Positions 45,117-55,885 are shown, counted from the stretch's first letter. The stretch: DNA of 64,000 bases from Pseudonocardia sp. HH130629-09 (GCF_001294645.1 NZ_CP011868.1:1550001-1614000); one strand, 5' to 3'. Numbers and translations are program-made. The notes: a model not told the origin generated them from the letters alone.

Positions 45117-48100
45117 GTGGCCTTCCCCGAGCTCCCCGACGACCGCCGGGCCCGCCCCCGGCGGTATCGCGGCAGCGATGTCCCCGAGCACCCCGGTCGG
45201 CGGCGGGCCCCCGAGGACCCGCCGCAGACCGGTGGTGAACCGGGCGGTGCCGAGCAGCAGTGGCTGCTCGGCACCGCGTTGCAGCACGGGGTGCCCGTCC
45301 GGGACGGCTCCGCGGACGGTGAGCCCGAGGGCGCACCGCGCGGGGTCCGTACCCGGCACACGGGCCCGGAGGACGGCGCCGACGGCGCAGGCCCCCGTGG
45401 ACGTCGCTACCGCAACGGGTTCGACGAGCTCGCCGCCGGGCGCTCCGGTCGGCACGGCGTCGACGCGGTCGCCCCGGCCCCCGGGGACCGGCCCGCCCCG
45501 GCCACCGAGGGTCCGGACACGCTGCGGGCCCGCTACGCGGCCCGGCTGAACCGGCCCGACGGCCCCGAGGCCGGCGCCGCACCGAACGGCAGGTCGTGGC
45601 CACCGCCCGGCGGTCGCCCGGAGCACGACCCGGACCCCCGGTACCCGGCACCGCCGGCCGGACGCCCCGAGGGCGCCGGCCGCCACGGCATCCGGCCGGC
45701 TCCCGACCAGCCCCTCCCCGACGGCGGGCCCGGTCGTCGCGCCGCCGGGTACGACCCGAACCGCGCCGCCGGGTTCGACCCGAACCGCGCCGCCGGGTAC
45801 GACCCGAACAGCGCCGCCGGGTTCGACCCGAACCGCGCCGCGGGGTTCGACCCGAGCCGTGCTGCCGGGTTCGACGCGAACGCCGTCCCGCCCGTCCGGG
45901 GCCCCGAGGCACCTCGTCGCAACGGCCGGCCGGACGGCCGTTCCCCCGAGGGCCACGCGCCCGACGGGTACGGCCGCCCCGACCCGCGTGGTCGTGGGGC
46001 CGGCCGCCCGCCGCTGCGCGGCCCGTCCGGCGAGTACACCAACGGTGCCCACCCGTACCAGCGCCCCGACGGAGCGGCCCCCGGTCAGCCGGACGGCACC
46101 GGTGCGTTCGGCGGTCCCGAGCGGTCCGCTCCGCGCGCCGGTCGCCGGCCCGCCGGGCCGCTCGCCGACGGCGCCGTCCCGCCGCCGGTCGACGCCGACG
46201 CGACCACGCGCCGCCGGGTGCCGACCGACGCCGACCCGCGGCGTACCCGCGCCGCCGCGGCCCCGGCCGGCGACGACGTCGACCCCGGCGCCGACCCCGA
46301 GACCGCCGCCGTCCCGCACCCCGGTTCCGATGCGCCGCCGCGGCCCCCCCGCCGCCGTCCGGCGGCCGCGTCGCCGGAACCGTCCGAGGACCCCGACGAG
46401 AACCCCGACGGGATTCCCGCCGAGCCGGAGGACGGGACGGACGAGCCGGAGCGCGCCACGGGTGGACGCGCCGCACGCCGCAACCGCCCCGTCGGCATCG
46501 GCGGCCGGATCGCCGCGCTCACCGTGCGGGGTTCCGCCGCGGCCGCCGCGGGCGAGGAGAAGCCCAAGACGGCGTTCTGGAAGGAGATCCTGCTCCTGGC
46601 CGGGGTCGCCATCCTGCTGACGGTCCTCATCCAGACCTTCCTCGCGAAGGTCTACGTCATCCCGTCGGGCTCGATGGAGACGACGCTGCACGGCTGCACC
46701 GGCTGCAACAACGACCGGGTGCTCGTCGACAAGGTCACCTACAACTTCACCGACATCAGCCCGGGCGACATCGTGGTCTTCCGCGGCACCGACGGCTGGG
46801 CCAGCGAGACCTACAGCGGCGAGGGCAGCGAGAACCCGCTGGTCAAGGGCATGCAGACGCTCGGCTCGCTGGTCGGGATCGCCCCGCCGGACGAGAAGGA
46901 CTTCGTCAAGCGGGTCATCGCCGTGGGGGGCCAGACCGTCTCCTGCTGCGACGCGCTCAACCAGGTCGTCGTCGACGGGCAGCCGCTGACGGAGCCCTAC
47001 ATCTACTACCTGCCCGAGGCGGGGCCGGCCCGGCAGATCCCGTTCGGCCCGATCACCGTCCCCGAGGGCCAGTACTGGATGATGGGCGACTCGCGGAACA
47101 ACTCCGCGGACTCCCGGGCGGCGGGGCACGGCCCCATCCCCGAGTCCAACATCATCGGCAAGGTCCGGCTGATCGTGCTGCCCTTCGACCGGTTCGGCTG
47201 GGTCAGTGCGGTCGACCCGCAGACCACGGCCGACGCGGCCGGGCTGCCGGGGCTGCCCGACGGTCTGCCGCTGGCACTGGGCATCATGGGGACACTGCCG
47301 CTCGCGTCCGGCCGCCGACGGGCCCTGCTCGCCCGCGCCGAGGCCGAGCGGTTCCTGCCCGCGACGCGCCCCCCCGCACGGGTGGCGCCGGAGAACCTGA
47401 CCGGGAGCACCGTGCCGGTTCCGCCCACCCGCGCCAGTACCGCCGGACGGCCGCGTGCCCGCCGCCGCCCCGTACGGGTGCTGCCCGACGGGCTGCGTCC
47501 GCCGCGTGCCGTCGTCCGCGACGGCGGCACCTGGACCCTGCAGACCGTCCTGCAACGCCACGGGCTCGGCCCGGTCGCCGGCGTCGACGAGGCCGGTCGC
47601 GGTGCCAGCGCCGGACCGCTGGTCGTCGCCGCGGCGGTGCTGCGGCCCGCGGACGCGAAGGCCCTCGCCGGGCTGACCGACTCGAAGCTGCTGCCCCCGG
47701 CCGCCCGTGACCACTGGTACGACCGCATCCGGGCCCGTGCGCTGGACCACGCCGTCGTCGTGATCCCGGCGTCGGAGGTCGATCGTCGCGGGGTGCACGT
47801 CGCCAACATCGAGGGCATGCGCCGCGCGGTGGCCGCGCTGACCGCGGTCACGCCCGGCTACGTCTTGACCGACGGCTTCCCGGTCCGCGGCTTCGGGAGC
47901 CCGGCCCTCGCGGTGCCGAAGGGGGACCGGGTGGCGGCCTGCATCGCGGCGGCGTCGGTGCTGGCCAAGGTGACCCGGGACCGCATCATGACCGCGCTCG
48001 ACGCCGAGCACGACCGCTACGGCTTCGCCGTGCACAAGGGCTACAACACCCCGGACCACGAGGCCGCGCTGCGCGCACACGGGCCCTGTCCGGAGCACCG

Positions 48101-48263
48101 GTTCTCCTTCGCGAACGTCGCGGCGGTGGCCGGGCGCGAGGCCCCGGCGGGGCTGGTCCACAATGGGGCGCTCCCCGAGCAGGAACCCGACCCCGGAGAC
48201 CCGGGGGACACGGTCGGGGCGTGGGAGCCGTTGGAGATCGTCACAGGAGGAGCGGGCCGGTGA
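45117..48263 (+). CDS. lepB: Signal peptidase I with long disordered head, read in frame into RNase HII
   Basis: The frame from GTG 45117 has 1048 codons. Residues 1-470 are Pro/Arg/Gly/Asp-rich and disordered, with six AAG(Y/F)DPN(R) repeats. A membrane helix ([18 protein letters not shown], near 490-507) precedes the signal peptidase I domain, with the catalytic serine in IPSGSMETT (Ser519) and the lysine in [10 protein letters not shown] (Lys598), and the [11 protein letters not shown] box near 660. LepB proper ends near residue 750, after which the frame continues into a complete RNase HII. In relatives these are two adjacent genes. One C less in the C7 run at 47369-47375 would stop lepB at 47400, so the fusion may be a sequencing artefact. 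Confidence 0.85.
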   Translation: MAFPELPDDRRARPRRYRGSDVPEHPGRRRAPEDPPQTGGEPGGAEQQWLLGTALQHGVPVRDGSADGEPEGAPRGVRTRHTGPEDGADGAGPRGRRYRNGFDELAAGRSGRHGVDAVAPAPGDRPAPATEGPDTLRARYAARLNRPDGPEAGAAPNGRSWPPPGGRPEHDPDPRYPAPPAGRPEGAGRHGIRPAPDQPLPDGGPGRRAAGYDPNRAAGFDPNRAAGYDPNSAAGFDPNRAAGFDPSRAAGFDANAVPPVRGPEAPRRNGRPDGRSPEGHAPDGYGRPDPRGRGAGRPPLRGPSGEYTNGAHPYQRPDGAAPGQPDGTGAFGGPERSAPRAGRRPAGPLADGAVPPPVDADATTRRRVPTDADPRRTRAAAAPAGDDVDPGADPETAAVPHPGSDAPPRPPRRRPAAASPEPSEDPDENPDGIPAEPEDGTDEPERATGGRAARRNRPVGIGGRIAALTVRGSAAAAAGEEKPKTAFWKEILLLAGVAILLTVLIQTFLAKVYVIPSGSMETTLHGCTGCNNDRVLVDKVTYNFTDISPGDIVVFRGTDGWASETYSGEGSENPLVKGMQTLGSLVGIAPPDEKDFVKRVIAVGGQTVSCCDALNQVVVDGQPLTEPYIYYLPEAGPARQIPFGPITVPEGQYWMMGDSRNNSADSRAAGHGPIPESNIIGKVRLIVLPFDRFGWVSAVDPQTTADAAGLPGLPDGLPLALGIMGTLPLASGRRRALLARAEAERFLPATRPPARVAPENLTGSTVPVPPTRASTAGRPRARRRPVRVLPDGLRPPRAVVRDGGTWTLQTVLQRHGLGPVAGVDEAGRGASAGPLVVAAAVLRPADAKALAGLTDSKLLPPAARDHWYDRIRARALDHAVVVIPASEVDRRGVHVANIEGMRRAVAALTAVTPGYVLTDGFPVRGFGSPALAVPKGDRVAACIAAASVLAKVTRDRIMTALDAEHDRYGFAVHKGYNTPDHEAALRAHGPCPEHRFSFANVAAVAGREAPAGLVHNGALPEQEPDPGDPGDTVGAWEPLEIVTGGAGR
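45741..45884 (+). repeat. Six 24-bp tandem repeats in lepB (AAGxDPNR)
   Basis: Six consecutive 24-bp units encode [40 protein letters not shown] and AAGFDANA (residues 209-256). The units alternate Tyr and Phe at one position and drift towards the end. They lie in the cytoplasmic disordered head of signal peptidase I and are prone to copy-number change. Confidence 0.92.
47369..47375 (+). other. C7 run at the lepB-rnhB junction
   Basis: Seven consecutive C's lie just before the point where lepB would normally end. With six C's the frame would stop at TGA 47398-47400, and rnhB could begin at GTG 47412 or 47478. The run decides whether the two enzymes are fused. Confidence 0.7.
47412..48263 (+). 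CDS. rnhB: Ribonuclease HII (separate gene or fused domain)
   Basis: RNase HII removes ribonucleotides from DNA. The region encodes a full catalytic domain: [15 protein letters not shown] with the first Asp-Glu pair, TDSKLLPP with the next aspartate, and the end [23 protein letters not shown] that typifies the family. If it is a separate gene, GTG 47412 (283 aa) or GTG 47478 (261 aa) would start it; the latter is closer to family length. It overlaps the DUF2469 gene by GTGA. As the sequence stands it has no stop separating it from lepB. Confidence 0.85.
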   Translation: MPVPPTRASTAGRPRARRRPVRVLPDGLRPPRAVVRDGGTWTLQTVLQRHGLGPVAGVDEAGRGASAGPLVVAAAVLRPADAKALAGLTDSKLLPPAARDHWYDRIRARALDHAVVVIPASEVDRRGVHVANIEGMRRAVAALTAVTPGYVLTDGFPVRGFGSPALAVPKGDRVAACIAAASVLAKVTRDRIMTALDAEHDRYGFAVHKGYNTPDHEAALRAHGPCPEHRFSFANVAAVAGREAPAGLVHNGALPEQEPDPGDPGDTVGAWEPLEIVTGGAGR

Positions 48264-48583
48264 GCGCCGAGGATCTCGAGAAGTACGAGACCGAGATGGA
48301 GCTCACGCTCTACAAGGAGTACCGCGACATCGTCGCCCAGTTCTCCTACGTCGTGGAGACGGAGCGCCGGTTCTACCTGGCCAACTCCGTCGACGTCGCC
48401 CCGCGCAACGCCGACGGCGAGGTCTACTTCGAGGTGCGCATGTCCGACGCGTGGGTGTGGGACATGTACCGCCCGGCGCGGTTCGTCAAGAACGTGCGGG
48501 TCGTGACGTTCAAGGACGTCAACATCGAGGAGCTCGACACCCCGGACCTGCGGCTGCCCGACGACGACCAGTTCCCGGGCTGA
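48260..48583 (+). CDS. DUF2469 family protein
   Basis: The 107-aa acidic protein is a DUF2469 protein, restricted to actinobacteria and always near rnhB and yraN. Typical sequence is seen in [35 protein letters not shown] and [23 protein letters not shown] 48260 overlaps the rnhB stop, with AGGAGGAGC eight bases upstream. Its function is unknown; strong conservation suggests a role with replication or envelope genes nearby. Confidence 0.93.
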   Translation: MSAEDLEKYETEMELTLYKEYRDIVAQFSYVVETERRFYLANSVDVAPRNADGEVYFEVRMSDAWVWDMYRPARFVKNVRVVTFKDVNIEELDTPDLRLPDDDQFPG

Positions 48584-48718
48584 GCCGGGTAGCAGACCCC
48601 ACCGACGGTTCCGCCGTCCCGGCCGCGCGGCCGACGGTGCCCATCCACAACCGTCGGATCCGTCCACAGCCGGCCGATCCACCCCCGCGACGGGCCCACC
48701 CGGCCCGATCGTGGACCC

Positions 48719-49081
48719 ATGGCAGCGAAGGACGAGCTCGGGCGCCGCGGTGAGGACACCGCCGCCGAGTACCTCGAGCGGGCACACGGGATGGTCGTGC
48801 TCAGCCGCAACTGGCGGTGCACGCACGGCGAGATCGACATCGTCGCGGTCGACCCGGAGCGACGGCTGGTGTTCTGCGAGGTCAAGACCCGTTCCGGTCT
48901 CCGCTACGGCGAGCCCGCCGAGGCGGTGACCCCCCGCAAGACACGCCGGATCCGGATGCTGGCCAAGGCGTTCATGGCCGCCCACCGGGTCAGCTGGGTC
49001 GAGATCAGGTTCGACGTCGTGGCGGTCCTGATCCGACCCGGCCTGCCGGTCACCCTCACCCACTACCCGGCGGCGTTCTGA
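48719..49081 (+). CDS. yraN: UPF0102 (YraN) endonuclease-like protein
   Basis: The 120-aa protein has the YraN/UPF0102 nuclease-like fold, with KDELGRRGEDTAAEYLE, the active-site-like GEIDIVAVD and VFCEVKTRS (Asp and Glu-x-Lys). A precise substrate is not known. It overlaps the yifB start by one base and follows a 135-bp spacer. Confidence 0.94.
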   Translation: MAAKDELGRRGEDTAAEYLERAHGMVVLSRNWRCTHGEIDIVAVDPERRLVFCEVKTRSGLRYGEPAEAVTPRKTRRIRMLAKAFMAAHRVSWVEIRFDVVAVLIRPGLPVTLTHYPAAF

Positions 49082-50595
49082 TGCGGCCCCCGGCACGCAT
49101 CTGGTCGGTCGCGCTGCACGGCGTCGACGGCGTCCCCGTCGAGATCGAGGCGGTCATCGGCGGTGGGATGCCCGGCGTGCACCTCGTCGGCCTGCCCGAC
49201 GCCGCGCTCAACGAGTCCAAGGACCGGGTGCGGTCCGCGATCGTGCACTCCGGCCGCACCTGGCCCAACGAGCGGATCGTGCTCGCCCTCTCCCCGGCGA
49301 CGCTGCGCAAGACCGGCAGCCGCTTCGATCTCGCACTGGCGCTCGGCGTCCTGGTCGCCGCGGACGTGGTGCCGCCCGACCGGCTGCGCGGCACCGTGCT
49401 GCTCGGCGAGCTCGCTCTCGACGGCAGGCTGCGCCCGGTGCGCGGCGTGCTGCCCTGCCTGCTCGCCGCGCGGGACGCCGGGATGGTCCGCGCCGTCGTG
49501 CCCCGCGCCACGCTCGCCGAGGCCGCGCTGGTCGACGGCATCGAGGCGTTCGGCGCCGACAGCCTCGGCGACGTCCTGGACTGGGCGGCGGGCAACCGGC
49601 TGCTGCACCGGCACGACGGCGGACCGGAGGAGGCCCCGGCCGCCGTGGCCCCCGAGCTGGCCGACGTGCTCGGCCAGCACGATGCCCGGCGCGCCCTGGA
49701 GATCGCCGCCGCGGGCGGGCACCACCTGCTGATGGTCGGCCCGCCCGGCACCGGCAAGACGATGCTCGCCCAGCGGGTGGTGGGGTTGCTGCCCGAGCTC
49801 GACCGCTCCGAGGCGCTGCAGCTCGCCGCGATCCGCTCGGTGGCCGGGCGGCTCGGCGACACCGGGGCGCTCAGCACGTGCGCGCCGTTCGTCGCGCCGC
49901 ACCACTCGGCGTCGACCGCGGCGCTGCTCGGCGGGGGAAGCGGCGTCGCCCGGCCCGGTGCGGTCTCGCTCGCCCACCGCGGGGTGCTGTTCCTCGACGA
50001 GTGCCCGCACTGGCCCGCCTCGGTCCTCGACGGGCTGCGCACCCCGCTGGAGGAGGGCGAGGTCCGGCTGTCCCGCGCCGACGGCACCGTGCGCTATCCG
50101 GCCCGTTTCCAGCTCGTCCTCGCGGCGAACCCGTGCCCGTGCGCCCCGCCGATCGACCGTGACTGCACCTGCCGCCCCGACGTCCGTCGCCGCTACCTGT
50201 CCCGGCTGTCCGGTCCGCTGCTCGACCGGGTCGACCTGCGGGTGGCGATGGAGCCGGTTACCGCGCTGCGGGTGACGGAGCAGCGGGGCGAGGACACCGC
50301 GACCGTCCGCCGCCGGGTGCTCGACGCGCGTGCCGCCGCCGTCGCACGGTGGTCGGAGCACGGGTGGCGGTGCAACGCCGAGGTGCCGGGCCCCGCTCTG
50401 CGGACCCGTTTCCCGTTGCCAGCCCGCGTGATCGCACCGCTGGAGGCCCGGTTGCGCGCCGGTGACCTCAGCGCCCGCGGCGCGGACCGCGCGCTACGGG
50501 TCGCGTGGACGCTCAGCGACCTCGCCGGGGCCGACCGGCCCGACCGCGGTCTGGTCGACGCGGCGCTGTACTTCCGCGAGCGGGGTGCCGCGTGA
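49081..50595 (+). CDS. yifB: YifB/ComM-family AAA+ Mg-chelatase-like ATPase
   Basis: The 504-aa protein has the YifB N-terminal Lon-like domain (PGVHLVGLPDAALNESKDRVRSA), the AAA+ core with GPPGTGKTM near residue 220, Walker B VLFLDECPHW and a C-terminal Mg-chelatase segment. ComM of this family is a branch-migration helicase in natural transformation. It overlaps dprA by GTGA; yraN-yifB-dprA is a conserved DNA-processing cluster. Confidence 0.94.
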   Translation: MRPPARIWSVALHGVDGVPVEIEAVIGGGMPGVHLVGLPDAALNESKDRVRSAIVHSGRTWPNERIVLALSPATLRKTGSRFDLALALGVLVAADVVPPDRLRGTVLLGELALDGRLRPVRGVLPCLLAARDAGMVRAVVPRATLAEAALVDGIEAFGADSLGDVLDWAAGNRLLHRHDGGPEEAPAAVAPELADVLGQHDARRALEIAAAGGHHLLMVGPPGTGKTMLAQRVVGLLPELDRSEALQLAAIRSVAGRLGDTGALSTCAPFVAPHHSASTAALLGGGSGVARPGAVSLAHRGVLFLDECPHWPASVLDGLRTPLEEGEVRLSRADGTVRYPARFQLVLAANPCPCAPPIDRDCTCRPDVRRRYLSRLSGPLLDRVDLRVAMEPVTALRVTEQRGEDTATVRRRVLDARAAAVARWSEHGWRCNAEVPGPALRTRFPLPARVIAPLEARLRAGDLSARGADRALRVAWTLSDLAGADRPDRGLVDAALYFRERGAA

Positions 50596-51803
50596 GCGCC
50601 CCGGGCCCGGCCGCCCGCACGGGCACCGACATCGCCCGGGGCGCCGACATCGGCCAGGGCGTCGGCAGGGTGCCCGAGGAGGTCCTGCGCGCCCGCGCCT
50701 ACCTGATGCGCTGCGTCGAACCCCCGAACCGGCACCTCGTCGCGCTGGTCGACCGGTACGGGCCGGTCGAGGCGGCCGACCGGCTGCGTCGCGGCGCGGT
50801 CCCCGAGGAGCTGCTGCGCGCCGCCGCGGCCCGGCGGGGCACCGACCGGTCCGAGGCCGACCTGGAAGCGGCCGCCCACGCCGGAGCGCGCCTGCTCGTG
50901 CCGGAGGACCCGGGATGGCCGTCGTGGCCGTTCCGGTCGTTCGCCGAGGCCCCGCGGGCCGACCTCGCGCCCCCGATCGCGTTGTGGGCCCGTGGGCCGG
51001 GGGAGATCGCGACGCTCGCCGACCGGTCGGTCACCGTCGTCGGCTCGCGTGCCGCGACCCCGTACGGGTTGGGCGTGGCCGCGGACTTCTCCGCGACGCT
51101 GGCCCGGCGCGGCGTCGCGGTCCTGTCCGGCGCCGCGTTCGGCATCGACGCGGCCGCGCACCGGGGGGCCCTCGCCGTCGACGGTGCGACGGTCGCGGTC
51201 CTGGCCTGTGGCCCGGACCGGGTCTACCCGGCCGCGCACACCGGTCTCCTGGAACGGATCGCCGCGACCGGACTGGTGCTCACCGAGTACCCGCCCGGCA
51301 CGATCCCCGGGCGGCTGCGGTTCCTGGTCCGCAACCGGCTGCTGGCCGCACTCGGTGTCGGGACCCTCGTCGTCGAGGCCGGGGCGCGCAGCGGGACGAA
51401 ACGGACCGCTGCCGACGCGACCGCGCTCGGGCGCCCGCTGATGGCGGTGCCGGGCCCGGTCACGTCGGGGATGTCGGTCGGCTGCCACGAGCTGGTCCGC
51501 TCGCACCAGGCGGGCCTCGTCGGGCGGCCCGAGGACGTCCTGGAGGTCGTCGGCCGGCTGGGCGTGGATCTCGCCCTGCCCCCGCAGGGAGAGTCCCGCC
51601 CGACCGACGGGCTCGACCCGCGGGTGCTCGCGGTCCACGACGCGCTGCCCGCCCGGGCCGCGTGGCCGCCGGGACGGATCGGCGAGGCCGCGGGCGTCGG
51701 CCCCGACGAGCTGCGCGCGGCGCTGACCGAGCTGGAGGACCGTGGGCTCGCCGAGTACCACCAGGGCCTGTGGCAGCGCCCGGCACGCCGGGCGGGTCCT
51801 TGA
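50592..51803 (+). CDS. dprA: DNA-processing protein DprA
   Basis: DprA loads RecA on incoming single-stranded DNA. The 403-aa protein has an N-terminal SAM-like region, the Rossmann core with [32 protein letters not shown] and [15 protein letters not shown], and a C-terminal winged-helix part (about 335-395). The first 25 residues are poorly conserved, so a later start is possible. It overlaps yifB. Confidence 0.95.
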   Translation: MSAPGPAARTGTDIARGADIGQGVGRVPEEVLRARAYLMRCVEPPNRHLVALVDRYGPVEAADRLRRGAVPEELLRAAAARRGTDRSEADLEAAAHAGARLLVPEDPGWPSWPFRSFAEAPRADLAPPIALWARGPGEIATLADRSVTVVGSRAATPYGLGVAADFSATLARRGVAVLSGAAFGIDAAAHRGALAVDGATVAVLACGPDRVYPAAHTGLLERIAATGLVLTEYPPGTIPGRLRFLVRNRLLAALGVGTLVVEAGARSGTKRTAADATALGRPLMAVPGPVTSGMSVGCHELVRSHQAGLVGRPEDVLEVVGRLGVDLALPPQGESRPTDGLDPRVLAVHDALPARAAWPPGRIGEAAGVGPDELRAALTELEDRGLAEYHQGLWQRPARRAGP

Positions 51804-51834
51804 CCGGCGGCCCTCGGCGGCGGACCGTCCGGGC

Positions 51835-52884
51835 ATGGCGCGCACAGAGTCCTCCGGTCCCGCGGCCGAGCCGGGCCCCGACGCGGCCGCGTGTCCGGAC
51901 GACCGGGCCCGGCCCGACGCCGACGGCCCGGCCGCGGACCGGGCGGGCGCTTGTGCCGCAGGGGACCCGACCGCCGCCGGTGACGGGCTCGCGCCGGACG
52001 TCGCCACCGCGATCGATGAGTTCACCGGGCACCTGCGCCTCGAGCGGAACCGCTCGCCGCACACCGTCCGCGGCTACCGCTCGGACCTCACCGACCTGCT
52101 CCGTGGTCTCCCCGGCCTCGGCGCGCTCGACCTGGACCACCTGCGTCGGCGGCTCGGCGCGACGCACGCCGCCGGCGCCGGGCGGGCCACCGTCGCGCGG
52201 CGCACCGCCGCGGCCCGCACGTTCTGCGCCTGGGCGGTGCGCACCGGGCGGCTCGACCACGACCCGGCGGCCCGGCTCGGGTCACCGCGCGCGGGCACCG
52301 TCCTGCCGGAGGTACCCGCCGCGGCCGAGACCGCGGCGGTGCTGGACGCGGTGACCTCGGGTGCGGCGGAGGACGCCCCGGAGGCCCTGCGCGACCTGCT
52401 GGTCCTCGAACTCCTCTACGCGACCGGGATCCGGGTCGCCGAGCTGTGCGGACTCGACGTCGGTGCGGTCGACGAGTCCGCCCGTACGTTGCGGGTCCGG
52501 GGCAAGGGCGACCGGGAACGGACCGTGGTGTTCGGGGTCCCCGCCGCGCGCGCCCTGCGCCGCTGGCTCGACCACGGCCGACCGGCGCTGGCGACCCCGT
52601 CGTCGCCGCCGGCACTGCTGCTGGGCGTGCGGGGAGGGCGGCTGGACCCGCGCGTAGCCCGGACCGTCGTGCACCGCGCGATCCGGGCGGTATCGGGCGT
52701 CCCCGACGTCGGGCCGCACGGTCTGCGACACGCCGCGGCGACCCATCTGCTCGAGGGCGGAGCCGACCTTCGTTACGTACAGGAGTTACTCGGTCACGCT
52801 ACGCTGTCGACCACGCAGCTCTACACGCACGTGACCGTCGACCGGTTGAAGGTGGTTCATGACCAGGCGCACCCTCGGGCGTGA
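51835..52884 (+). CDS. xerC: Site-specific tyrosine recombinase XerC
   Basis: XerC with XerD resolves chromosome dimers at dif. The 349-aa protein has about 50 unconserved residues, then the core-binding domain ([25 protein letters not shown]) and the catalytic domain with [42 protein letters not shown] (catalytic Arg, His, Arg, His and Tyr all present). It overlaps the whiG start by 26 bp. ATG 51835 gives the long form; a later start would remove the acidic head. Confidence 0.93.
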   Translation: MARTESSGPAAEPGPDAAACPDDRARPDADGPAADRAGACAAGDPTAAGDGLAPDVATAIDEFTGHLRLERNRSPHTVRGYRSDLTDLLRGLPGLGALDLDHLRRRLGATHAAGAGRATVARRTAAARTFCAWAVRTGRLDHDPAARLGSPRAGTVLPEVPAAAETAAVLDAVTSGAAEDAPEALRDLLVLELLYATGIRVAELCGLDVGAVDESARTLRVRGKGDRERTVVFGVPAARALRRWLDHGRPALATPSSPPALLLGVRGGRLDPRVARTVVHRAIRAVSGVPDVGPHGLRHAAATHLLEGGADLRYVQELLGHATLSTTQLYTHVTVDRLKVVHDQAHPRA

Positions 52885-53902
52885 GGTGTCCCCGACGACA
52901 CCGCGCCGGCCCGACGCGTTCCCCGCCGCCCTGGCCACGGCCCTCGACCGGGTGGCTGCGGGGGCCGACACACCCCGCGCGGCCGTCCTCGGAGCGGTCC
53001 CCGACCCACCCGGGTCCCCGCGTCGCGGTCCTCTCGACGCCACCTCCGGGCAACCGCCGGCGGACGTGGCACCGGGGTGCATCGCGCTGGTCCCGTCGAC
53101 GGGCCGGTCGCCCCGCGACACGCCCGACGGCGTCCGAGGTCACCTGAACGAGACCGTCGAGCCGGCGGTCGTGCCGCTGTGGCGCGAGTTCCTCGCCACC
53201 CGCGCCCCCGCCGCTCGGCGACGCCTGGTCGAGCACCACGCCCCGCTGGTGCGCGGCGTGGGCACGAAGCTGGCGGTGCGGCTGCCGTCGTCGATAGAGC
53301 TGGCCGACCTGCTCCAGTCCGGGACGTTCGGCCTGATGGAGGCCGTCGACCGGTTCGACCCCGCACGCAGGATCCGCTTCGAGGCCTATGCGGCCCAGCG
53401 CGTCCGGGGGGCCATGCTCGACGAGCTGCGCGCCCAGGACTGGGTACCCCGCACCGTGCGGGCGCGCAGCCGCGAGGTCGAGCGGGCCCGCGAGGCGGTG
53501 CAGCTCCGGGCCGGGCGCCCCGCGACCGACGGGGAGCTCGCCGCGGAGCTGGGTGTCGCGGTGCGCGAGCTCCGTCAGGCCCGGCGGCCGATGTACCTGG
53601 TCAGCGCCGAGGACCTCGGTGCGGGCGGTCCCGCGGGCTCGCCGCTGTCCACGCTCGCGGCCGACGACTCGGTGGACCCGGTGACCGCGGCGGTCCGGCG
53701 GGAGACCGGGGCGGAGCTGCGTGCCGCGATCGGCCTGCTGGGGGTGCGGGACCGGCTGGTCGTGCACCTCTACTACGTCGAGAACCGGACACTCGCCGAG
53801 ATCGGCGGGATCCTCGGGGTCACCGAGTCCCGGGTCTGTCAGCTCCACGCCCGGACGATCACCCGCCTGCGGGCCTCGTTGGAGCCGGCGCTGGCGGGCT
53901 GA
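52859..53902 (+). CDS. whiG: FliA/WhiG-family sigma factor
   Basis: The 347-aa protein is a sigma-28-type factor. From about residue 105 it has region 2 ([21 protein letters not shown], then [18 protein letters not shown]), region 3 (ARDWVPR-like [17 protein letters not shown]) and region 4 ([33 protein letters not shown]). WhiG controls the start of sporulation in filamentous actinomycetes. The first 100 residues are disordered and absent from the family; a later in-frame start is possible, for example GTG 53169. It overlaps xerC at its 5' end and the M23 gene at its 3' end. Confidence 0.9.
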   Translation: MTRRTLGREVSPTTPRRPDAFPAALATALDRVAAGADTPRAAVLGAVPDPPGSPRRGPLDATSGQPPADVAPGCIALVPSTGRSPRDTPDGVRGHLNETVEPAVVPLWREFLATRAPAARRRLVEHHAPLVRGVGTKLAVRLPSSIELADLLQSGTFGLMEAVDRFDPARRIRFEAYAAQRVRGAMLDELRAQDWVPRTVRARSREVERAREAVQLRAGRPATDGELAAELGVAVRELRQARRPMYLVSAEDLGAGGPAGSPLSTLAADDSVDPVTAAVRRETGAELRAAIGLLGVRDRLVVHLYYVENRTLAEIGGILGVTESRVCQLHARTITRLRASLEPALAG

Positions 53903-54647
53903 GCTCCGCCGGAGCGTCCTCCGTGGGCTCGGGTGCCCCGTCCCAGGGCAGCAGCCGCACCCGGGGAGGGCGCAGCAGCACCAGCGGGTCGAGGTGGTCG
54001 AGCCGCTCCCGTCGCACCCCCCAGTGCAGGCAGGCCGCGACCGGGCACCCGGTGTGCCCGGGTTCCAGCGTCCCCACCGGGTCGCCCCCGGCGAGCCGCG
54101 CCCCCGCCACGACGCCGGCGGTCACCGGCTCGTAGGTGCTCCGCAACCCGTCGGGGTGGTCGACCGAGACGACGCCGCGCCCTGCGATCCGGCCGGCGAA
54201 CACCACGACTCCCTCCCGCGCGACGAGCACCGCCTGTCCGGGGGAACCGGCGAGGTCGGCGCCGCGGTGCCCGCGGCCGTAGCGGAACGCGGGCTTGCGG
54301 AACACCGCCGTGACCGCCGGGGGCGGGAGCAGGGGCCACGCGTAGTCCGCCCCCGGTGCCGGTATCCCCGCCCCGGGTGGCCGCGGCGATGCGGGCGCGG
54401 GGCCGACCCCGTCCGGGGGTCCGCCCGGAGCGGGTTCGACGGGCGCGGGTTCGACGGACGCGGGCGCCGCGGACGCAGGCGCGGCGACCGCCGCCCCCGG
54501 CGGCACGAGCGCGACACCGATCACCACCACGGCGAGCAGCACCGTCCCCGCCCGCAGCCCGGCCCGCCAGCCCGGCGGGCGGGACACGGGGCGCGGGCTC
54601 CGGGGCAGGTCGTCGAGCGGGGGAGCGGACGGGACGGGCAGAGGCAC
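53859..54647 (-). CDS. M23-family peptidase (LytM-like)
   Basis: The 262-aa protein has an N-terminal basic region and membrane/signal helix (LLAVVVIGVALVPP), a Pro/Ala linker and a LytM/M23 domain with FRYGRGHRGADLAG (first zinc ligands) and LHWGVRRER (HxG). It probably cleaves or binds peptidoglycan outside the cell. Its last 44 bp overlap whiG on the other strand, so the two 3' ends are antisense to each other. Confidence 0.88.
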   Translation of the reverse strand: MPLPVPSAPPLDDLPRSPRPVSRPPGWRAGLRAGTVLLAVVVIGVALVPPGAAVAAPASAAPASVEPAPVEPAPGGPPDGVGPAPASPRPPGAGIPAPGADYAWPLLPPPAVTAVFRKPAFRYGRGHRGADLAGSPGQAVLVAREGVVVFAGRIAGRGVVSVDHPDGLRSTYEPVTAGVVAGARLAGGDPVGTLEPGHTGCPVAACLHWGVRRERLDHLDPLVLLRPPRVRLLPWDGAPEPTEDAPAELSPPAPAPTRPAGG

Positions 54648-55021
54648 CCGTCCAGCCTGCGGCGGCGACTGCTCGTCGCCGGGGTGGACCGCCGTCCTGT
54701 GGACGTACCGGCCGGTTGTGGACAGCCACCGTCGGAACCGGGCTCCGCCGCGATCGGCCCGGAGGCCCCGGCGTACACTGGATCCCGCACCACGTCCGTC
54801 GTGGTGACTTCGCGCGCCCGCTCGCCCGTCGCGCCGTTCCCCCAGGGTACGGCGTCGGGAGCGGAGGCCGGGCGGTCCTGCGATCCCGATGTCACGCTCA
54901 CGTGTGGCCAGGGGGAGCGGGTCCGGCTCCGCCGCGGGCGCCAGGGTGGTCCACCGACCGGTGGGCCCACGAACCGCCTGCGCGGCACCCGCCGCGCCCG
55001 ACCGAGAGGTGAACGCAGCCG
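54648..55021 (+). promoter_or_regulatory. 374-bp non-coding interval with the rpsB promoter and long leader
   Basis: The interval contains no gene. TACACT at 54774-54779 is a good -10, which predicts an rpsB leader of about 235 nt. Such long leaders before rpsB can carry a binding site for uS2 that represses translation. I did not find a clear conserved RNA fold. Two TGTGGAC copies (near 54698 and 54716) lie upstream of the promoter. Confidence 0.55.
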
Positions 55022-55885
55022 ATGGCCGTCGTCACCATGAAGCAGCTGCTCGACAGCGGCGTGCACTTCGGGCACCAGACCCGTCGCTGGAACCCGAAGA
55101 TGAAGCGCTACATCCTCACCGAGCGCAACGGCATCTACATCATCGACCTCCAGCAGACTCTGTCGTACATCGACCGCGCCTACGAGTTCGTGCGCGAGAC
55201 CGTCGCGCACGGCGGGACGATCATGTTCGTCGGTACCAAGAAGCAGGCCCAGGAGGTCATCGCCGAGGAGGCGGCCCGGGTCAACATGCCGTACGTCAAC
55301 CAGCGCTGGCTGGGTGGCATGCTCACGAACTTCCAGACCGTCCACCGTCGCCTGCAGCGCCTCAAGGAGCTCGAGGCGATGGAGCAGAACGGTGGCTTCG
55401 AGGGCCGCTCGAAGCGCGAGATCCTCACGCTGACCCGCGAGAAGGACAAGCTCGAGAAGACCCTCGGCGGTATTCGCGACATGTCCAAGGTCCCGTCCGC
55501 CGTCTGGATCGTGGACACCAAGAAGGAGCACATCGCCGTCGGCGAGGCCCGGAAGCTCAAGATCCCGGTCGTCTCCATCCTGGACACGAACTGCGACCCG
55601 GACGAGGTCGACTTCCCGATCCCGGGCAACGACGACGCGATCCGCTCGGCCGCGCTGCTGACCAAGGTCATCGCCAAGGCCGCCGCCGACGGTCTGGTCT
55701 CCCGTGGCCAGCGCCGTGGCGAGGGTGGCGAGGCCGCCGCCGAGCAGCCGCTCGCCGAGTGGGAGCAGGACGTCCTGGCGGGCAACGAGGTCGGCTCCGA
55801 CGGTGCCAGCCTCTCCGCCGCCGGTGGCGACGGTGCGGCCGCTGCGACCGCCCCGGCGTCGACCAGCAACGGCACCCAGAACTGA
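55022..55885 (+). CDS. rpsB: 30S ribosomal protein uS2
   Basis: The 287-aa protein is uS2, with [36 protein letters not shown] and [22 protein letters not shown]. The last 50 residues are an acidic Ala/Gly-rich tail found in actinobacteria. It precedes tsf with a 16-bp-stem hairpin between them. Confidence 0.97.
   Translation: MAVVTMKQLLDSGVHFGHQTRRWNPKMKRYILTERNGIYIIDLQQTLSYIDRAYEFVRETVAHGGTIMFVGTKKQAQEVIAEEAARVNMPYVNQRWLGGMLTNFQTVHRRLQRLKELEAMEQNGGFEGRSKREILTLTREKDKLEKTLGGIRDMSKVPSAVWIVDTKKEHIAVGEARKLKIPVVSILDTNCDPDEVDFPIPGNDDAIRSAALLTKVIAKAAADGLVSRGQRRGEGGEAAAEQPLAEWEQDVLAGNEVGSDGASLSAAGGDGAAAATAPASTSNGTQN

Noticed and set aside
45741-45884. GGGTTCGACCC strings resembling a tRNA T-loop
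   Set aside because: They belong to the lepB 24-bp repeats, occur several times in phase with codons, and no acceptor or anticodon stems surround them.
48637-48675. ATCCACA and GTCCACA copies, and TGTGGAC pairs near 54698-54725, as DnaA boxes
   Set aside because: Only two weak copies occur in each place, there is no AT-rich region, and neither dnaA nor dnaN is near.
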